Assembly: GCF_000373645.1 (NCBI RefSeq)
Contig: NZ_KB892023.1
Span: 357 to 64,356 of the forward strand
Direction: 5' to 3'
DNA length: 64,000 bases
Source of the DNA: Streptomyces sp. ATexAB-D23
GTDB taxonomy: Bacteria > Actinomycetota > Actinomycetes > Streptomycetales > Streptomycetaceae
In this document: piece after piece, positions 16,271 to 23,878 of the stretch
Position numbering within the stretch: the first letter of the stretch is position 1
Layout: each line of letters starts with the position of its first letter
Program-made: the position numbers and the translations under genes
The notes under the pieces: model-generated
The model's database searches: none
Told to the model about the DNA's origin: nothing
What the model saw: only the letters and a program-made list of their open reading frames with translations

Positions 16271-17662
16271 ATGGTCTCCGAGCACGCCCCCCAGCCCGCT
16301 GCCCAGGTCCTCGTCGCGTCCAACCGCGGCCCCGTGTCGTACGCGGTGCGCGAGGACGGCTCACTCGAAGCGAAACGGGGCGGGGGCGGGCTCGTCTCCG
16401 GCCTGAGCGCCGTCGACGACAAGATGTGGGTCTGCGCCGCCCTCGGCGACGGCGACCGCGAGGCGGTGCGCCGCGGGGTCGGCGAGCCGGGCGTCCGGAT
16501 GCTCGACATCGACGCCGGCACGCACGCCGACGCGTACAACGGCATCGCGAACTCGGTGCTGTGGTTCGTCCACCACATGCTCTACCAGACCCCCGTCGAG
16601 CCCGTCTTCGACGCCGAGTTCCGCAGGCAGTGGGCCTCCTTCGAGGCGTACAACCGGTCCTTCGCCGAAGCGCTCGCCGAGGAGGCGGGCCGGGGCGCTG
16701 CCGTCCTGGTGCAGGACTACCACCTGTCCCTGGTCCCCGGCATGCTCCGCGAACTGCGCCCCGACCTGCGCATCGGCCACTTCTCGCACACCCCGTGGGC
16801 GCCCGTCGACTACTTCCGGCTGCTCCCCGACGACATCGCCGAACAGCTGCTGCGCGGCATCCTGGGCGCCGACCGGGCCGCCTTCCTGACCCGCCGCTGG
16901 GCGGACGCCTTCATCGGCTGCTGCACGGAGATCCTGGGCGGCACCGGCCGGACCAGGATCGGGGTGCACGGGCTCGGCGCCGACGCCGCCTTCCTGCGCC
17001 GCCGCGCCCACGAGGCGGACGTGGACGAACGGATGGCCGCCCTGCGCGAGCAGGTGGGCCCCGGCCGCAGGACCGTCGTCCGGGTCGACCGCACGGAGCT
17101 GTCCAAGAACATCGTGCGCGGCCTGCACGCCTACCGCGCCCTCCTGGACGAACACCCCGAGTGGCGCGAGCGCGTCGTGCACGTCGCGTTCGCCTACCCC
17201 TCGCGCCAGGACCTCGCCGTCTACCGCGCCTACACCGCCGAGGTCCAGCGCGTCGCCGACGGCATCAACAAAACGTACGGCACGGCGGACTGGACGCCGG
17301 TCGTCCTCCACGTCAAGGACGACTTCGCCCGCTCCCTCGCCGCGTACCGCCTGGCCGACGTGGCCCTCGTCAACCCGATCCGGGACGGCATGAACCTGGT
17401 CGCCAAGGAGGTCCCGGTCGTCTCCGACGAGGGCTGCGCCCTGGTCCTGTCCCGGGAGGCCGGCGCCTACGAGGAGCTGGGCGAGCACGCGATCACGGTG
17501 AACCCGTACGACGTCTCCGCCACCGCCGAAGCGCTCCACGAGGCGCTGACGCTGCCGGACGACGTCCGCGCCGCCCGCTCGCAGCGCCTGGCCGAAGCGG
17601 CCACCGCGCTGCCGCCGCAGCAGTGGTTCCTGGACCAGCTGGAGGCGCTGCGGCGGGGGTAG
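16271..17662 (+). CDS. otsA: Trehalose-6-phosphate synthase
   Basis: A GT20 enzyme of 463 residues that joins a nucleotide-activated glucose to glucose-6-phosphate. Family marks are the N-terminal VASNRGPVSY, GGGGLVSGL, VQDYHLSLVPGMLRE, the acceptor-site HTPWAP and the C-terminal NPIRDGMNLVAKE. The length is normal. Streptomyces OtsA has been reported to prefer GDP-glucose, which cannot be judged here. The start is the ATG directly after a -10 box. It converges on otsB with a single base between the two stop codons, so synthase and phosphatase are adjacent but not co-transcribed. Confidence 0.96.
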   Translation: MVSEHAPQPAAQVLVASNRGPVSYAVREDGSLEAKRGGGGLVSGLSAVDDKMWVCAALGDGDREAVRRGVGEPGVRMLDIDAGTHADAYNGIANSVLWFVHHMLYQTPVEPVFDAEFRRQWASFEAYNRSFAEALAEEAGRGAAVLVQDYHLSLVPGMLRELRPDLRIGHFSHTPWAPVDYFRLLPDDIAEQLLRGILGADRAAFLTRRWADAFIGCCTEILGGTGRTRIGVHGLGADAAFLRRRAHEADVDERMAALREQVGPGRRTVVRVDRTELSKNIVRGLHAYRALLDEHPEWRERVVHVAFAYPSRQDLAVYRAYTAEVQRVADGINKTYGTADWTPVVLHVKDDFARSLAAYRLADVALVNPIRDGMNLVAKEVPVVSDEGCALVLSREAGAYEELGEHAITVNPYDVSATAEALHEALTLPDDVRAARSQRLAEAATALPPQQWFLDQLEALRRG

Positions 17663-17663
17663 G

Positions 17664-18527
17664 TCAGCCGGTGCGGTCCGCCAGCCGGTCCGCGAGCGCT
17701 CGCAGGAACGCCACAACACCCTCCGGCCCCGGGACCAGCAGATCGGCGCGGTCGGCCAGTTCGGGCACTTCGCCGCTGCCGCTGCAGAGCAGGAGCCCCG
17801 GGACCGGGTCGGCCTCGTCGGTGCGCAGCTTCTCCACGGCGGCGTACGCGGCGAGGTCGCCCAGGTCGTCGCCCGCGTAGAGCACGGAACGGGCGCCGGT
17901 CTCGCGCACGTACTCGGTGAGGGCCACGCCCTTGTCCATGCCGGGCGGGCGCAGCTCCAGGACCATGCGGCCCGGTTCGACGATCAGCCCGTGGCGGGCG
18001 GCCAGCTCGCCGAGGGGGCCGCGCAGCGCGTCGAACGCGCCCTGCGGGTCGGCCGCGCGGCGGGTGTGCACGGCGAGCGCCCGGCCCTTGTCCTCCGTCC
18101 AGACGCCCTCCCAGGAGTCGAACCGGTCCAGTACGCCGGGGAGTTCGGCCCGTGCGGCGGCGACCCCGGGGGGCGGGTCGGGGGTCTGTACGGTTCCGGT
18201 CGCGGCGTCCCAGCGCTCGGCGCCGTAGTGGCCGAGGACGACGAGGTGGTCCAGGCCGGCGACCCCGGCGAAGCCGCTGTACCGCACCGCGACGTCGGCG
18301 GGCCGGCCCGTGATCACGGCGACCGACGCCACCTGCGGGGCGAGTTCGGCCAGCGCCTCGACGGCCCCGGGGTGGGCGCGGGCCTGGTCCGGGTCCGGGA
18401 CGATGTCGGCGAGCGTTCCGTCGAAGTCGAGCGCGATCAGGGCCTCGGCCGGGCGGGCGAGGATGGCGGCGAGGCCGTCCCGGCCGGCGGGGGTGGTCGG
18501 GGTGGGAGTGTGCGGATGGCTGCCCAT
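17664..18527 (-). CDS. otsB: Trehalose-6-phosphate phosphatase
   Basis: A HAD-superfamily phosphatase of 287 residues that removes phosphate from trehalose-6-phosphate. Motif I is LDFDGTLADIV, motif II is VITGR, and the C-terminal motif is YAGDDLGD. The EDKGRALAVHTR segment matches OtsB proteins. The ATG at 18527 gives a proline/threonine-rich N-terminal tail of about 20 residues before the core, which is common in actinobacterial copies. It is convergent with otsA with no room for a terminator between them, so the two messages may overlap at their 3' ends. Confidence 0.94.
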   Translation of the reverse strand: MGSHPHTPTPTTPAGRDGLAAILARPAEALIALDFDGTLADIVPDPDQARAHPGAVEALAELAPQVASVAVITGRPADVAVRYSGFAGVAGLDHLVVLGHYGAERWDAATGTVQTPDPPPGVAAARAELPGVLDRFDSWEGVWTEDKGRALAVHTRRAADPQGAFDALRGPLGELAARHGLIVEPGRMVLELRPPGMDKGVALTEYVRETGARSVLYAGDDLGDLAAYAAVEKLRTDEADPVPGLLLCSGSGEVPELADRADLLVPGPEGVVAFLRALADRLADRTG

Positions 18528-18574
18528 GCGCCGAGCGTAGCGGCGCGGCGCGCCGGATGCGGGCCCAACGCCTT

Positions 18575-18620
18575 CGGGGGCGCTGCCCCCGTACCCCCGC
18601 TCCTCAATCGCCGGAGGGGC
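18575..18620. terminator. Intergenic hairpin repeat of Streptomyces type
   Basis: Two adjacent hairpins: GGGGGC/GCCCCC around 18576-18590, and CCCC-CTCC pairing with GGAGGGG around 18595-18619, containing the string CTCCTCAATCGCCGGAGG. I recognise this string as a dispersed intergenic element in many Streptomyces genomes. It lies past the DUF3263 gene and upstream of otsB and probably terminates the former. Confidence 0.6.
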
Positions 18621-18636
18621 TTGGTTTCCCCCGGCC

Positions 18637-18906
18637 CTACCGCCGGCCCCGGCGGGCCTCCCGCACGCGGCGTAGGCGGTTGACCGTCACCGGGTCCTCC
18701 TCCAGCGCCCGTCGGTCGTCGAGCAGCGCGTTCAGGAGCTGGTAGTAGCGGGTGGGAGAGATCCCCAGCCCTTCCCGGATCGCCCGTTCCTTGGCGCCCG
18801 GACCCGCCCACGACTGCCGCTCCACCGCCAGGACCGCGCGGTCGCGGTCGGACAGGGGGGCGGGCTCATCGGGGCCGGTGGGGCCGTTCGGGGGGAGGGC
18901 GGTCAT
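18637..18906 (-). CDS. DUF3263-like small helix-turn-helix protein
   Basis: An 89-residue protein. The conserved part LSDRDRAVLAVERQSW..GAKERAIREGLGISPTRYYQLLNALLD reads like a short helix-turn-helix unit and matches the DUF3263 family, which is common in actinobacteria. The end is arginine-rich. The ATG at 18906 is chosen because a TATATT box ends seven bases upstream and there is no Shine-Dalgarno, which suggests a leaderless message. It lies between otsB and the sugar-binding protein gene. It is probably a small DNA-binding protein, but no target is known to me. Confidence 0.8.
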   Translation of the reverse strand: MTALPPNGPTGPDEPAPLSDRDRAVLAVERQSWAGPGAKERAIREGLGISPTRYYQLLNALLDDRRALEEDPVTVNRLRRVREARRGRR

Positions 18907-18913
18907 ATCAGCC

Positions 18914-18919
18914 AATATA
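18914..18919 (-). promoter_or_regulatory. -10 box of the DUF3263 gene
   Basis: TATATT on the minus strand, seven bases before the ATG, an unusually AT-rich spot in this sequence. It is consistent with leaderless transcription. Confidence 0.6.
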
Positions 18920-18998
18920 TGGCGCGGACTCTCCCCACGAAACGGGGAGCCACCGCCGCTCCCACGAAACGGGGGCCGCCGCCGCGCGGGCGCTCCGG

Positions 18999-20264
18999 CT
19001 ACTCCGCCGCCTCGGCCGCGGTCGCTTCGCGCGCTATCTTCGCGAGCACGGTCTCCGGGTTCGCTCCCGGCTCCACCGCCTTGCCGATGTTCTCCTTGAT
19101 CGACTCGCTGGCCTGCGCCCAGGACGTCTTGCCGAAGGGGTAGAACTCCGCCTCCGGCAGCGTGGTGAGGAACTGGTGCAACGCCTTGAAGTCGGGGTTG
19201 TCCTCCATCGACGCCGACGCGCTGTCCGTGACCGGCAGCATGTCGTACGTGTCGGCGAACTCGATCACGTTCTTGTCGCTGAACATGAAGTCGAAGAACT
19301 TGCCGATCTCGGCCCGGTGGCCGTTCTCCTTGAACCCCATGATCCAGTCGGCGACGCCCATCGAGCCCTCCGTGGGGCCCGTCTCGCCGGGCAGCGGGAC
19401 CATGCCGACGTCGATGCCCTTGCGCTCGGCCTCCTCCATCAGCGTGGGGTGGCCGTTGAGCATGCCGACCTGCCCCTTGGTGAACGCCTCGAAGGCCTTC
19501 GCGCGGTTGAGCTTGCCGGGGGCGACGGGGCCGACGAGACCCTTGTCGACGAGGTTCGACTTCAGCCAGGTGAACGTCTTGACGTTCTCCTCCGAGTCGA
19601 TGTCGTACGAGCCGACGTCGTCGGTGTAGGAGCCGCCGCCGCTGAGCATCCACATCAGGGTCTCGGCCTGGGACTCCTCCTGTCCGAGCGGCAGTGCGAA
19701 GGGGTACATCACCCCGCGCTGCTTGAGCGCCGCGGCGTCACCGGCGATGTCGCTCCAGGTCTGCGGGGCCGGGAGGCCGGCCTGGCCGAACAGCTTCTTG
19801 TTGTAGAAGAGCAGCCGGGTGCTGGCGACGAAGGGCAGCCCGTACTGGATGCGGTCGACGCGGCCGGCGTCGGCGAGCTTGGGCAGGAAGTTCGCCTGGA
19901 CGGGGATGCTGAGCATCTGGTCGGCGGAGTAGAGCTTCCCGGCCTTGGCGTAGTCCGCGTAGGCGCCGATCTGCGCGATGTCGGGCGCATCGCCCGCCTT
20001 CACCATCTCGGCGACCTTGCGGTCCACGTCCGTCCAGGGGTAGACGGTGACGTCGACCTTGATGCCGGGGTGGGACGCCTCGAAGCTGCGGGCGACTCCG
20101 TCCCAGTACTTGTCGGACTTGTTCGCGTCGCTCGTGCCGTAGTCGGCGGCGACCAGCTTCAGCGTGACGTCGCCCGAGCCGCCGCTGCCTCCGCAGCCCG
20201 CCAGCGTGACCGTCATCCCCAGTGCGGCGACAGCCGCCGTCAGTCCCAAGTAACGCCGCTGCAC
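18999..20264 (-). CDS. Sugar-binding lipoprotein of an ABC importer
   Basis: A family-1 extracellular solute-binding protein of 421 residues. The signal peptide ends in the lipobox LAGC (Cys24) followed by GGSGGSG. WDGVARSFEASHPGIKVDVTVYPWTDVDRKVAEMVKAGDAPDIAQIG is the usual N-lobe opening. The start is taken as GTG at 20264 with GAGGACGG upstream; the long upstream extension lacks protein character. It stands alone: no permease genes follow, so partners must be elsewhere. It is divergent from the SIS gene, with a DasR-like site in between. That suggests uptake of amino sugars or their oligomers, with the ATPase MsiK (also in this window) as the likely energiser. Confidence 0.85.
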   Translation of the reverse strand: MQRRYLGLTAAVAALGMTVTLAGCGGSGGSGDVTLKLVAADYGTSDANKSDKYWDGVARSFEASHPGIKVDVTVYPWTDVDRKVAEMVKAGDAPDIAQIGAYADYAKAGKLYSADQMLSIPVQANFLPKLADAGRVDRIQYGLPFVASTRLLFYNKKLFGQAGLPAPQTWSDIAGDAAALKQRGVMYPFALPLGQEESQAETLMWMLSGGGSYTDDVGSYDIDSEENVKTFTWLKSNLVDKGLVGPVAPGKLNRAKAFEAFTKGQVGMLNGHPTLMEEAERKGIDVGMVPLPGETGPTEGSMGVADWIMGFKENGHRAEIGKFFDFMFSDKNVIEFADTYDMLPVTDSASASMEDNPDFKALHQFLTTLPEAEFYPFGKTSWAQASESIKENIGKAVEPGANPETVLAKIAREATAAEAAE

Positions 20265-20450
20265 AGCCTGTCCGTCCTCGTCGTTTACGCCTCCCGCGGT
20301 CCCCGCATCCGCACGAGGCCCTTCGGGTGGGCTGCGATTTTCTCCGCCATCGACGCAAAGGTCTACACCACGGAGCCATCGCCTCCACAACGCAGCAGCA
20401 TTGCACGGGACGTGCGGCGGCTGCTAAGTAGGTCTCGACGTAAGGGCCTT

Positions 20451-20466
20451 ATTGGTCCAGACCTTT
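20451..20466. promoter_or_regulatory. DasR-responsive element (dre-like) before the SIS gene
   Basis: ATTGGTCCAGACCTTT, with the core TGGTC-AGACC close to the dre consensus AGTGGTCTAGACCACT (about 12 of 16). It lies 75 bases upstream of the SIS gene and between it and the divergent binding-protein gene. Confidence 0.7.
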
Positions 20467-20541
20467 AACTCCGGCGCCGCCGGTATCGCCGAGCCGTTCC
20501 TCCCGCAGCCCCACCCGCCCAGCCGCAAGGAGCCGTCCCGC

Positions 20542-21450
20542 ATGTCCCGTACCGCATCTGAAATTGCCACCCAGCCCAGCTGCTGGCGGCGTGCCGCGCA
20601 GGCGGGCGCGGAGTTCGACGGACTGCCGCGGCCCGGTGAGCGGGTCGCCGTCACCGGGTGCGGCACCTCCTGGTTCATGGCCATCGCCTACGCGGCGCTG
20701 CGGGAGGCCGCCGGGCAGGGCGAGACGGACGCGTACGCCTCGTCGGAGTTCCCCGTCGGGCGGCCGTACGACCGGGTGGTCGCGATCACCCGGTCCGGTA
20801 CGACGAGCGAGGTGCTGGCACTCCTGGGCGAGCTGCGCGGGAGGACGGCCACCGTCGCACTGACCGCCGACCCGAAGACGCCCGTCATGGAGGCGGCCGA
20901 CGCGGTGGCCGTGCTGGACTGGGCCGACGAGGAATCGGTGGTCCAGACCCGGTTCGCCACCACCGCGCTCGCCTTCCTGCGGGCGGGCCTGGAGGCGGCG
21001 GGGCCGCTCCCGGCGGGCGTGAAGACGGTCACCGAGGCGGCCGTGGACGCGGAGCTGGCGGTGACCGAGCCGCCGGACGAGGCCGTGGTCGCGGCCGAGC
21101 AGTGGACGTTCCTGGGGCGCGGCTGGACGTACGGCCTGGCCCAGGAGGCCGGGCTGAAGATGCGCGAGGCGGCGGGTGCCTGGACCGAGTCGTACCCGGC
21201 GATGGAGTACCGCCACGGCCCCATCTCGATCACCGGGCCGAACCGGGTGGCCTGGGTCTTCGGCGCCCTGCCCGAGGGTCTGGCGGGCGAGGTGGCCGCG
21301 GTCGGCGGGACGCTGGTCGCCCACCGCTCGGCGGACCCGATGGCCGACCTGATCCGGGCACAGCGGCTCGCGGTGGTGCTGGCCGAGGCGAAGGGGTACG
21401 ACCCGGACCATCCGCGCAATCTGTCGCGCAGCGTCATCCTGCCGGGGTGA
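20542..21450 (+). CDS. SIS-domain amino-sugar phosphate isomerase/deaminase (AgaS-like)
   Basis: A 302-residue protein with two sugar-isomerase (SIS) folds. The first has VAVTGCGTSWFMAIAYAALRE and ITRSGTTSEVLALL; the second has TFLGRGWTYGLAQEAGLKMREAAGAW followed by EYRHGP. This is the pattern of GlmS isomerase halves and of AgaS galactosamine-6-phosphate deaminase/isomerases, without the glutaminase domain. The ATG at 20542 has AAGGAG ten bases upstream. The neighbours (amino-sugar kinase, deacetylase, LacC-like kinase, GatY-like aldolase) favour an AgaS role, that is galactosamine-6-phosphate to tagatose-6-phosphate. Glucosamine-6-phosphate is the alternative substrate. Confidence 0.75.
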   Translation: MSRTASEIATQPSCWRRAAQAGAEFDGLPRPGERVAVTGCGTSWFMAIAYAALREAAGQGETDAYASSEFPVGRPYDRVVAITRSGTTSEVLALLGELRGRTATVALTADPKTPVMEAADAVAVLDWADEESVVQTRFATTALAFLRAGLEAAGPLPAGVKTVTEAAVDAELAVTEPPDEAVVAAEQWTFLGRGWTYGLAQEAGLKMREAAGAWTESYPAMEYRHGPISITGPNRVAWVFGALPEGLAGEVAAVGGTLVAHRSADPMADLIRAQRLAVVLAEAKGYDPDHPRNLSRSVILPG

Positions 21451-21549
21451 ACCGGGCCCCCGGCCGGACCGGGGGCCGTTCTCGACAATCCGGGCCGATC
21501 CCCGTAACCGGTACCGGGGATTTTGTATGGATGCGCAACAAACAGGGAT

Positions 21550-21565
21550 AGTGGACTAGACCTTT
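21550..21565. promoter_or_regulatory. DasR-responsive element (dre-like) before nagK
   Basis: AGTGGACTAGACCTTT, about 13 of 16 matches to the dre consensus. It lies 29-44 bases upstream of the nagK start, where binding of DasR would block the promoter. Streptomyces nagKA is a known DasR target. Confidence 0.82.
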
Positions 21566-21593
21566 TGGGGTCCGTCGGGCGAAACTGTTTCCC

Positions 21594-22526
21594 GTGAAAC
21601 ACGTCATCGCCCTCGATGTGGGCGGCACCGGAATGAAGGCCGCACTGGTCGGGGCCGACGGCGCCCTGCTCCACGAGGCACGGCGCGCGACGGGCAGAGA
21701 GCGCGGCCCCGACGCCGTCGTGGAGTCGATCCTCACCTTCGCCGCCGACCTGCGCGCGCACGGCGAGAAGCACTTCGGGCAGAGCGCCCTGGCCGCGGGC
21801 GTCGCCGTCCCCGGCATCGTCGACGCCGAGAACGGGATCGCCGTCTACGCCACCAACCTCGGCTGGCGCGACGTACCCATGCGCCGGCTGCTCGGCGACC
21901 GGCTCGGCGGGGTGCCGGTGGCGCTCGGCCACGACGTGCGCACCGGAGGGCTCGCCGAGGGCCGGATCGGCGCCGGCAGGGGCGCGGACCGCTTCCTGTT
22001 CGTCCCGCTCGGCACCGGCATCGCCGGAGCCATCGGCATCGGGGACGCGATCGAGGAGGGCGCCCACGGCTACGCGGGCGAGATCGGCCACATCGTGGTC
22101 CGGCCGGACGGCCCGGACTGCGGCTGCGGCCAGCGCGGCTGCCTGGAGACCCTGGCCTCCGCATCCGCCGTCAGCCGCGCCTGGGCGGCGGCTTCCGGCG
22201 ACCCGGAGGCGGACGCCGCCGACTGCGCCAAGGCCGTCGAGTCGGGCGACCCGAAGGCCGCCGCCGTCTGGCGCGACGCCGTCGACGCGCTCGCCGCCGG
22301 CCTCGTCACCGCGCTCACCCTGCTGGACCCGCGCACGATCATCATCGGTGGCGGTCTCGCCGAGGCCGGGGAAACCTTGTTCACACCACTCCGTGCGGCC
22401 GTCGAGGAACGCGTCACGTTCCAGAAGCTGCCCCACATCGTCCCGGCGGCCCTCGGGGACACCGCCGGATGCCTGGGCGCAGGGCTGCTCGCCTGGGATC
22501 TTCTCTCCACGGAGGTATCCGCCTGA
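21594..22526 (+). CDS. nagK: ROK-family N-acetylhexosamine kinase
   Basis: A 310-residue ROK sugar kinase, MKHVIALDVGGTGMKAALVGADG at the start (phosphate-1 motif DVGGTGMK). The ROK zinc motif is CGCGQRGCLE with the upstream histidine in GEIGHIVV. It should phosphorylate N-acetylglucosamine or a related amino sugar in the cytosol. The GTG start at 21594 has only a weak ribosome site. The stop overlaps the nagA start (TGATG), so the two are translationally coupled, and a dre-like site lies just upstream. In S. coelicolor the equivalent pair is the nagKA operon. Confidence 0.9.
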   Translation: MKHVIALDVGGTGMKAALVGADGALLHEARRATGRERGPDAVVESILTFAADLRAHGEKHFGQSALAAGVAVPGIVDAENGIAVYATNLGWRDVPMRRLLGDRLGGVPVALGHDVRTGGLAEGRIGAGRGADRFLFVPLGTGIAGAIGIGDAIEEGAHGYAGEIGHIVVRPDGPDCGCGQRGCLETLASASAVSRAWAAASGDPEADAADCAKAVESGDPKAAAVWRDAVDALAAGLVTALTLLDPRTIIIGGGLAEAGETLFTPLRAAVEERVTFQKLPHIVPAALGDTAGCLGAGLLAWDLLSTEVSA

Positions 22527-23686
22527 TGGCCGGACGCGCAGACAGCACCGTTCTCGCAGGGGCCCGGGTGGTACTGCCCACCGGAACCGTCGAGGACGGG
22601 CGGGTGATCGTAGAAGGCACCCGGATCTCCGGCAGCCGGAACGAGGACGCCCGCACCCTGGACCTCTCCGGCCACTGGATCGTCCCCGGCTTCGTGGACA
22701 TGCACAACCACGGCGGCGGTGGCGGCTCCTTCACCTCCGGCACCGTCGAGGACGTCCTCACCGGCGTCCGCACCCACCGCGAGCACGGCACCACCACCCT
22801 GGTCGCCTCCACCGTCACCGGCGAGATGGACTTCCTCGCCGAACGCGCCGGAATCCTCTCCGAACTGGTCGAGCAGGGCGACCTCGCCGGAATCCACTTC
22901 GAGGGCCCCTTCATCTCCCCCTGCCGCAAGGGCGCCCACAGCGAGGACCTGCTTCGCGACCCGGACCCGGCCGAGGTCCGCAAGCTGATGGACGCCGCAC
23001 GCGGCACCGCGAAGATGTTCACGCTCGCCACCGAACTGCCCGGCGGCATCGAGTCCGTACGGCTGCTCGCCGAGCACGGCGTCATCGCGGCCATCGGCCA
23101 CACCGACGCCACGTACGAGCAGACCGTCGAGGCCATCGACGCCGGCGCCACCGTCGCCACGCACCTCTACAACGCGATGCCCGGCCTCGGCCACCGCGTG
23201 CCCGGCCCGATCGCCGCCCTCCTGGAGGACGAGCGGATCACCGTCGAGCTGATCAACGACGGCACGCACCTGCACCCCGCCGCGCTCCAGCTCGCCTACC
23301 ACCACGCGGGCGCCCACCGCGTCGCCCTGATCACCGACGCCATGGACGCGGCCGGCTTCGGCGACGGCCGCTACCAGCTCGGCCCGCTCGCCGTGAACGT
23401 CGAGAACGGCGTCGCCCGGCTCGTCGAGGGCAACTCCATCGCCGGCTCCACCCTCACCCTGGACACCGCCTTCCACCGGGCCGTGACCATCGACCGCATC
23501 CCGGTCGATGACGTGGTGCAGTCCATCTCCGCCAACCCCGCCCGGCTCCTCGGCGTGTACGACAAGGTCGGCTCGCTGGAGCCCGGCAAGGACGCCGACC
23601 TTGTCGTCCTGGACGAGGACTTCCGCCTCCGGGGCGTCATGCGCAAGGGCGAGTGGATCATCCGGCCCGAAGCCGTTCCCGCGTGA
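22526..23686 (+). CDS. nagA: N-acetylglucosamine-6-phosphate deacetylase
   Basis: A 386-residue amidohydrolase that removes acetate from N-acetylglucosamine-6-phosphate (NagA proteins often also accept the galactosamine form). Metal and active-site motifs are visible in order: FVDMHNHGGGG, HFEGPFISP, AIGHTDATYEQ, THLYNAM and LITDAMDAAG. GGAGG lies upstream of the ATG inside nagK. Transcription of the pair ends at a hairpin at 23755-23786. The stop codon is the first base set of a tandem 23-bp repeat. Confidence 0.96.
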   Translation: MAGRADSTVLAGARVVLPTGTVEDGRVIVEGTRISGSRNEDARTLDLSGHWIVPGFVDMHNHGGGGGSFTSGTVEDVLTGVRTHREHGTTTLVASTVTGEMDFLAERAGILSELVEQGDLAGIHFEGPFISPCRKGAHSEDLLRDPDPAEVRKLMDAARGTAKMFTLATELPGGIESVRLLAEHGVIAAIGHTDATYEQTVEAIDAGATVATHLYNAMPGLGHRVPGPIAALLEDERITVELINDGTHLHPAALQLAYHHAGAHRVALITDAMDAAGFGDGRYQLGPLAVNVENGVARLVEGNSIAGSTLTLDTAFHRAVTIDRIPVDDVVQSISANPARLLGVYDKVGSLEPGKDADLVVLDEDFRLRGVMRKGEWIIRPEAVPA

Positions 23687-23747
23687 GCCGAGTACGCGAC
23701 TCCGCGTGAGCCGAGTACGCCACTCCACGTGAGCCGAGTACGTAACG
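23683..23747. repeat. Tandem 23-bp repeat overlapping the nagA stop
   Basis: Three copies starting GTGAGCCGAGTACG at 23683, 23706 and 23729, with exact period 23; the last is partial and diverges after about 15 bases. The first copy contains the nagA stop codon. The function is unknown. Confidence 0.9.
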
Positions 23748-23754
23748 AAGAGAC

Positions 23755-23786
23755 GGCGGTTGGCCCGGAGGCCTGGGCCGACCGCC
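23755..23786. terminator. Terminator after nagA
   Basis: A 12-bp stem (GGCGGTTGGCCC at 23755-23766 pairing with GGGCCGACCGCC at 23775-23786, one G-T pair) and an eight-base loop, followed by a T-rich stretch. Confidence 0.75.
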
Positions 23787-23878
23787 TCCCTCTTTGGCAT
23801 GATCACCCGGGAAACCAGCACAGAAAGCGCGTTCCGGCAAGGAATCAGCGCTCAGCACGGAGCGAAGGGGCGGCCGAG

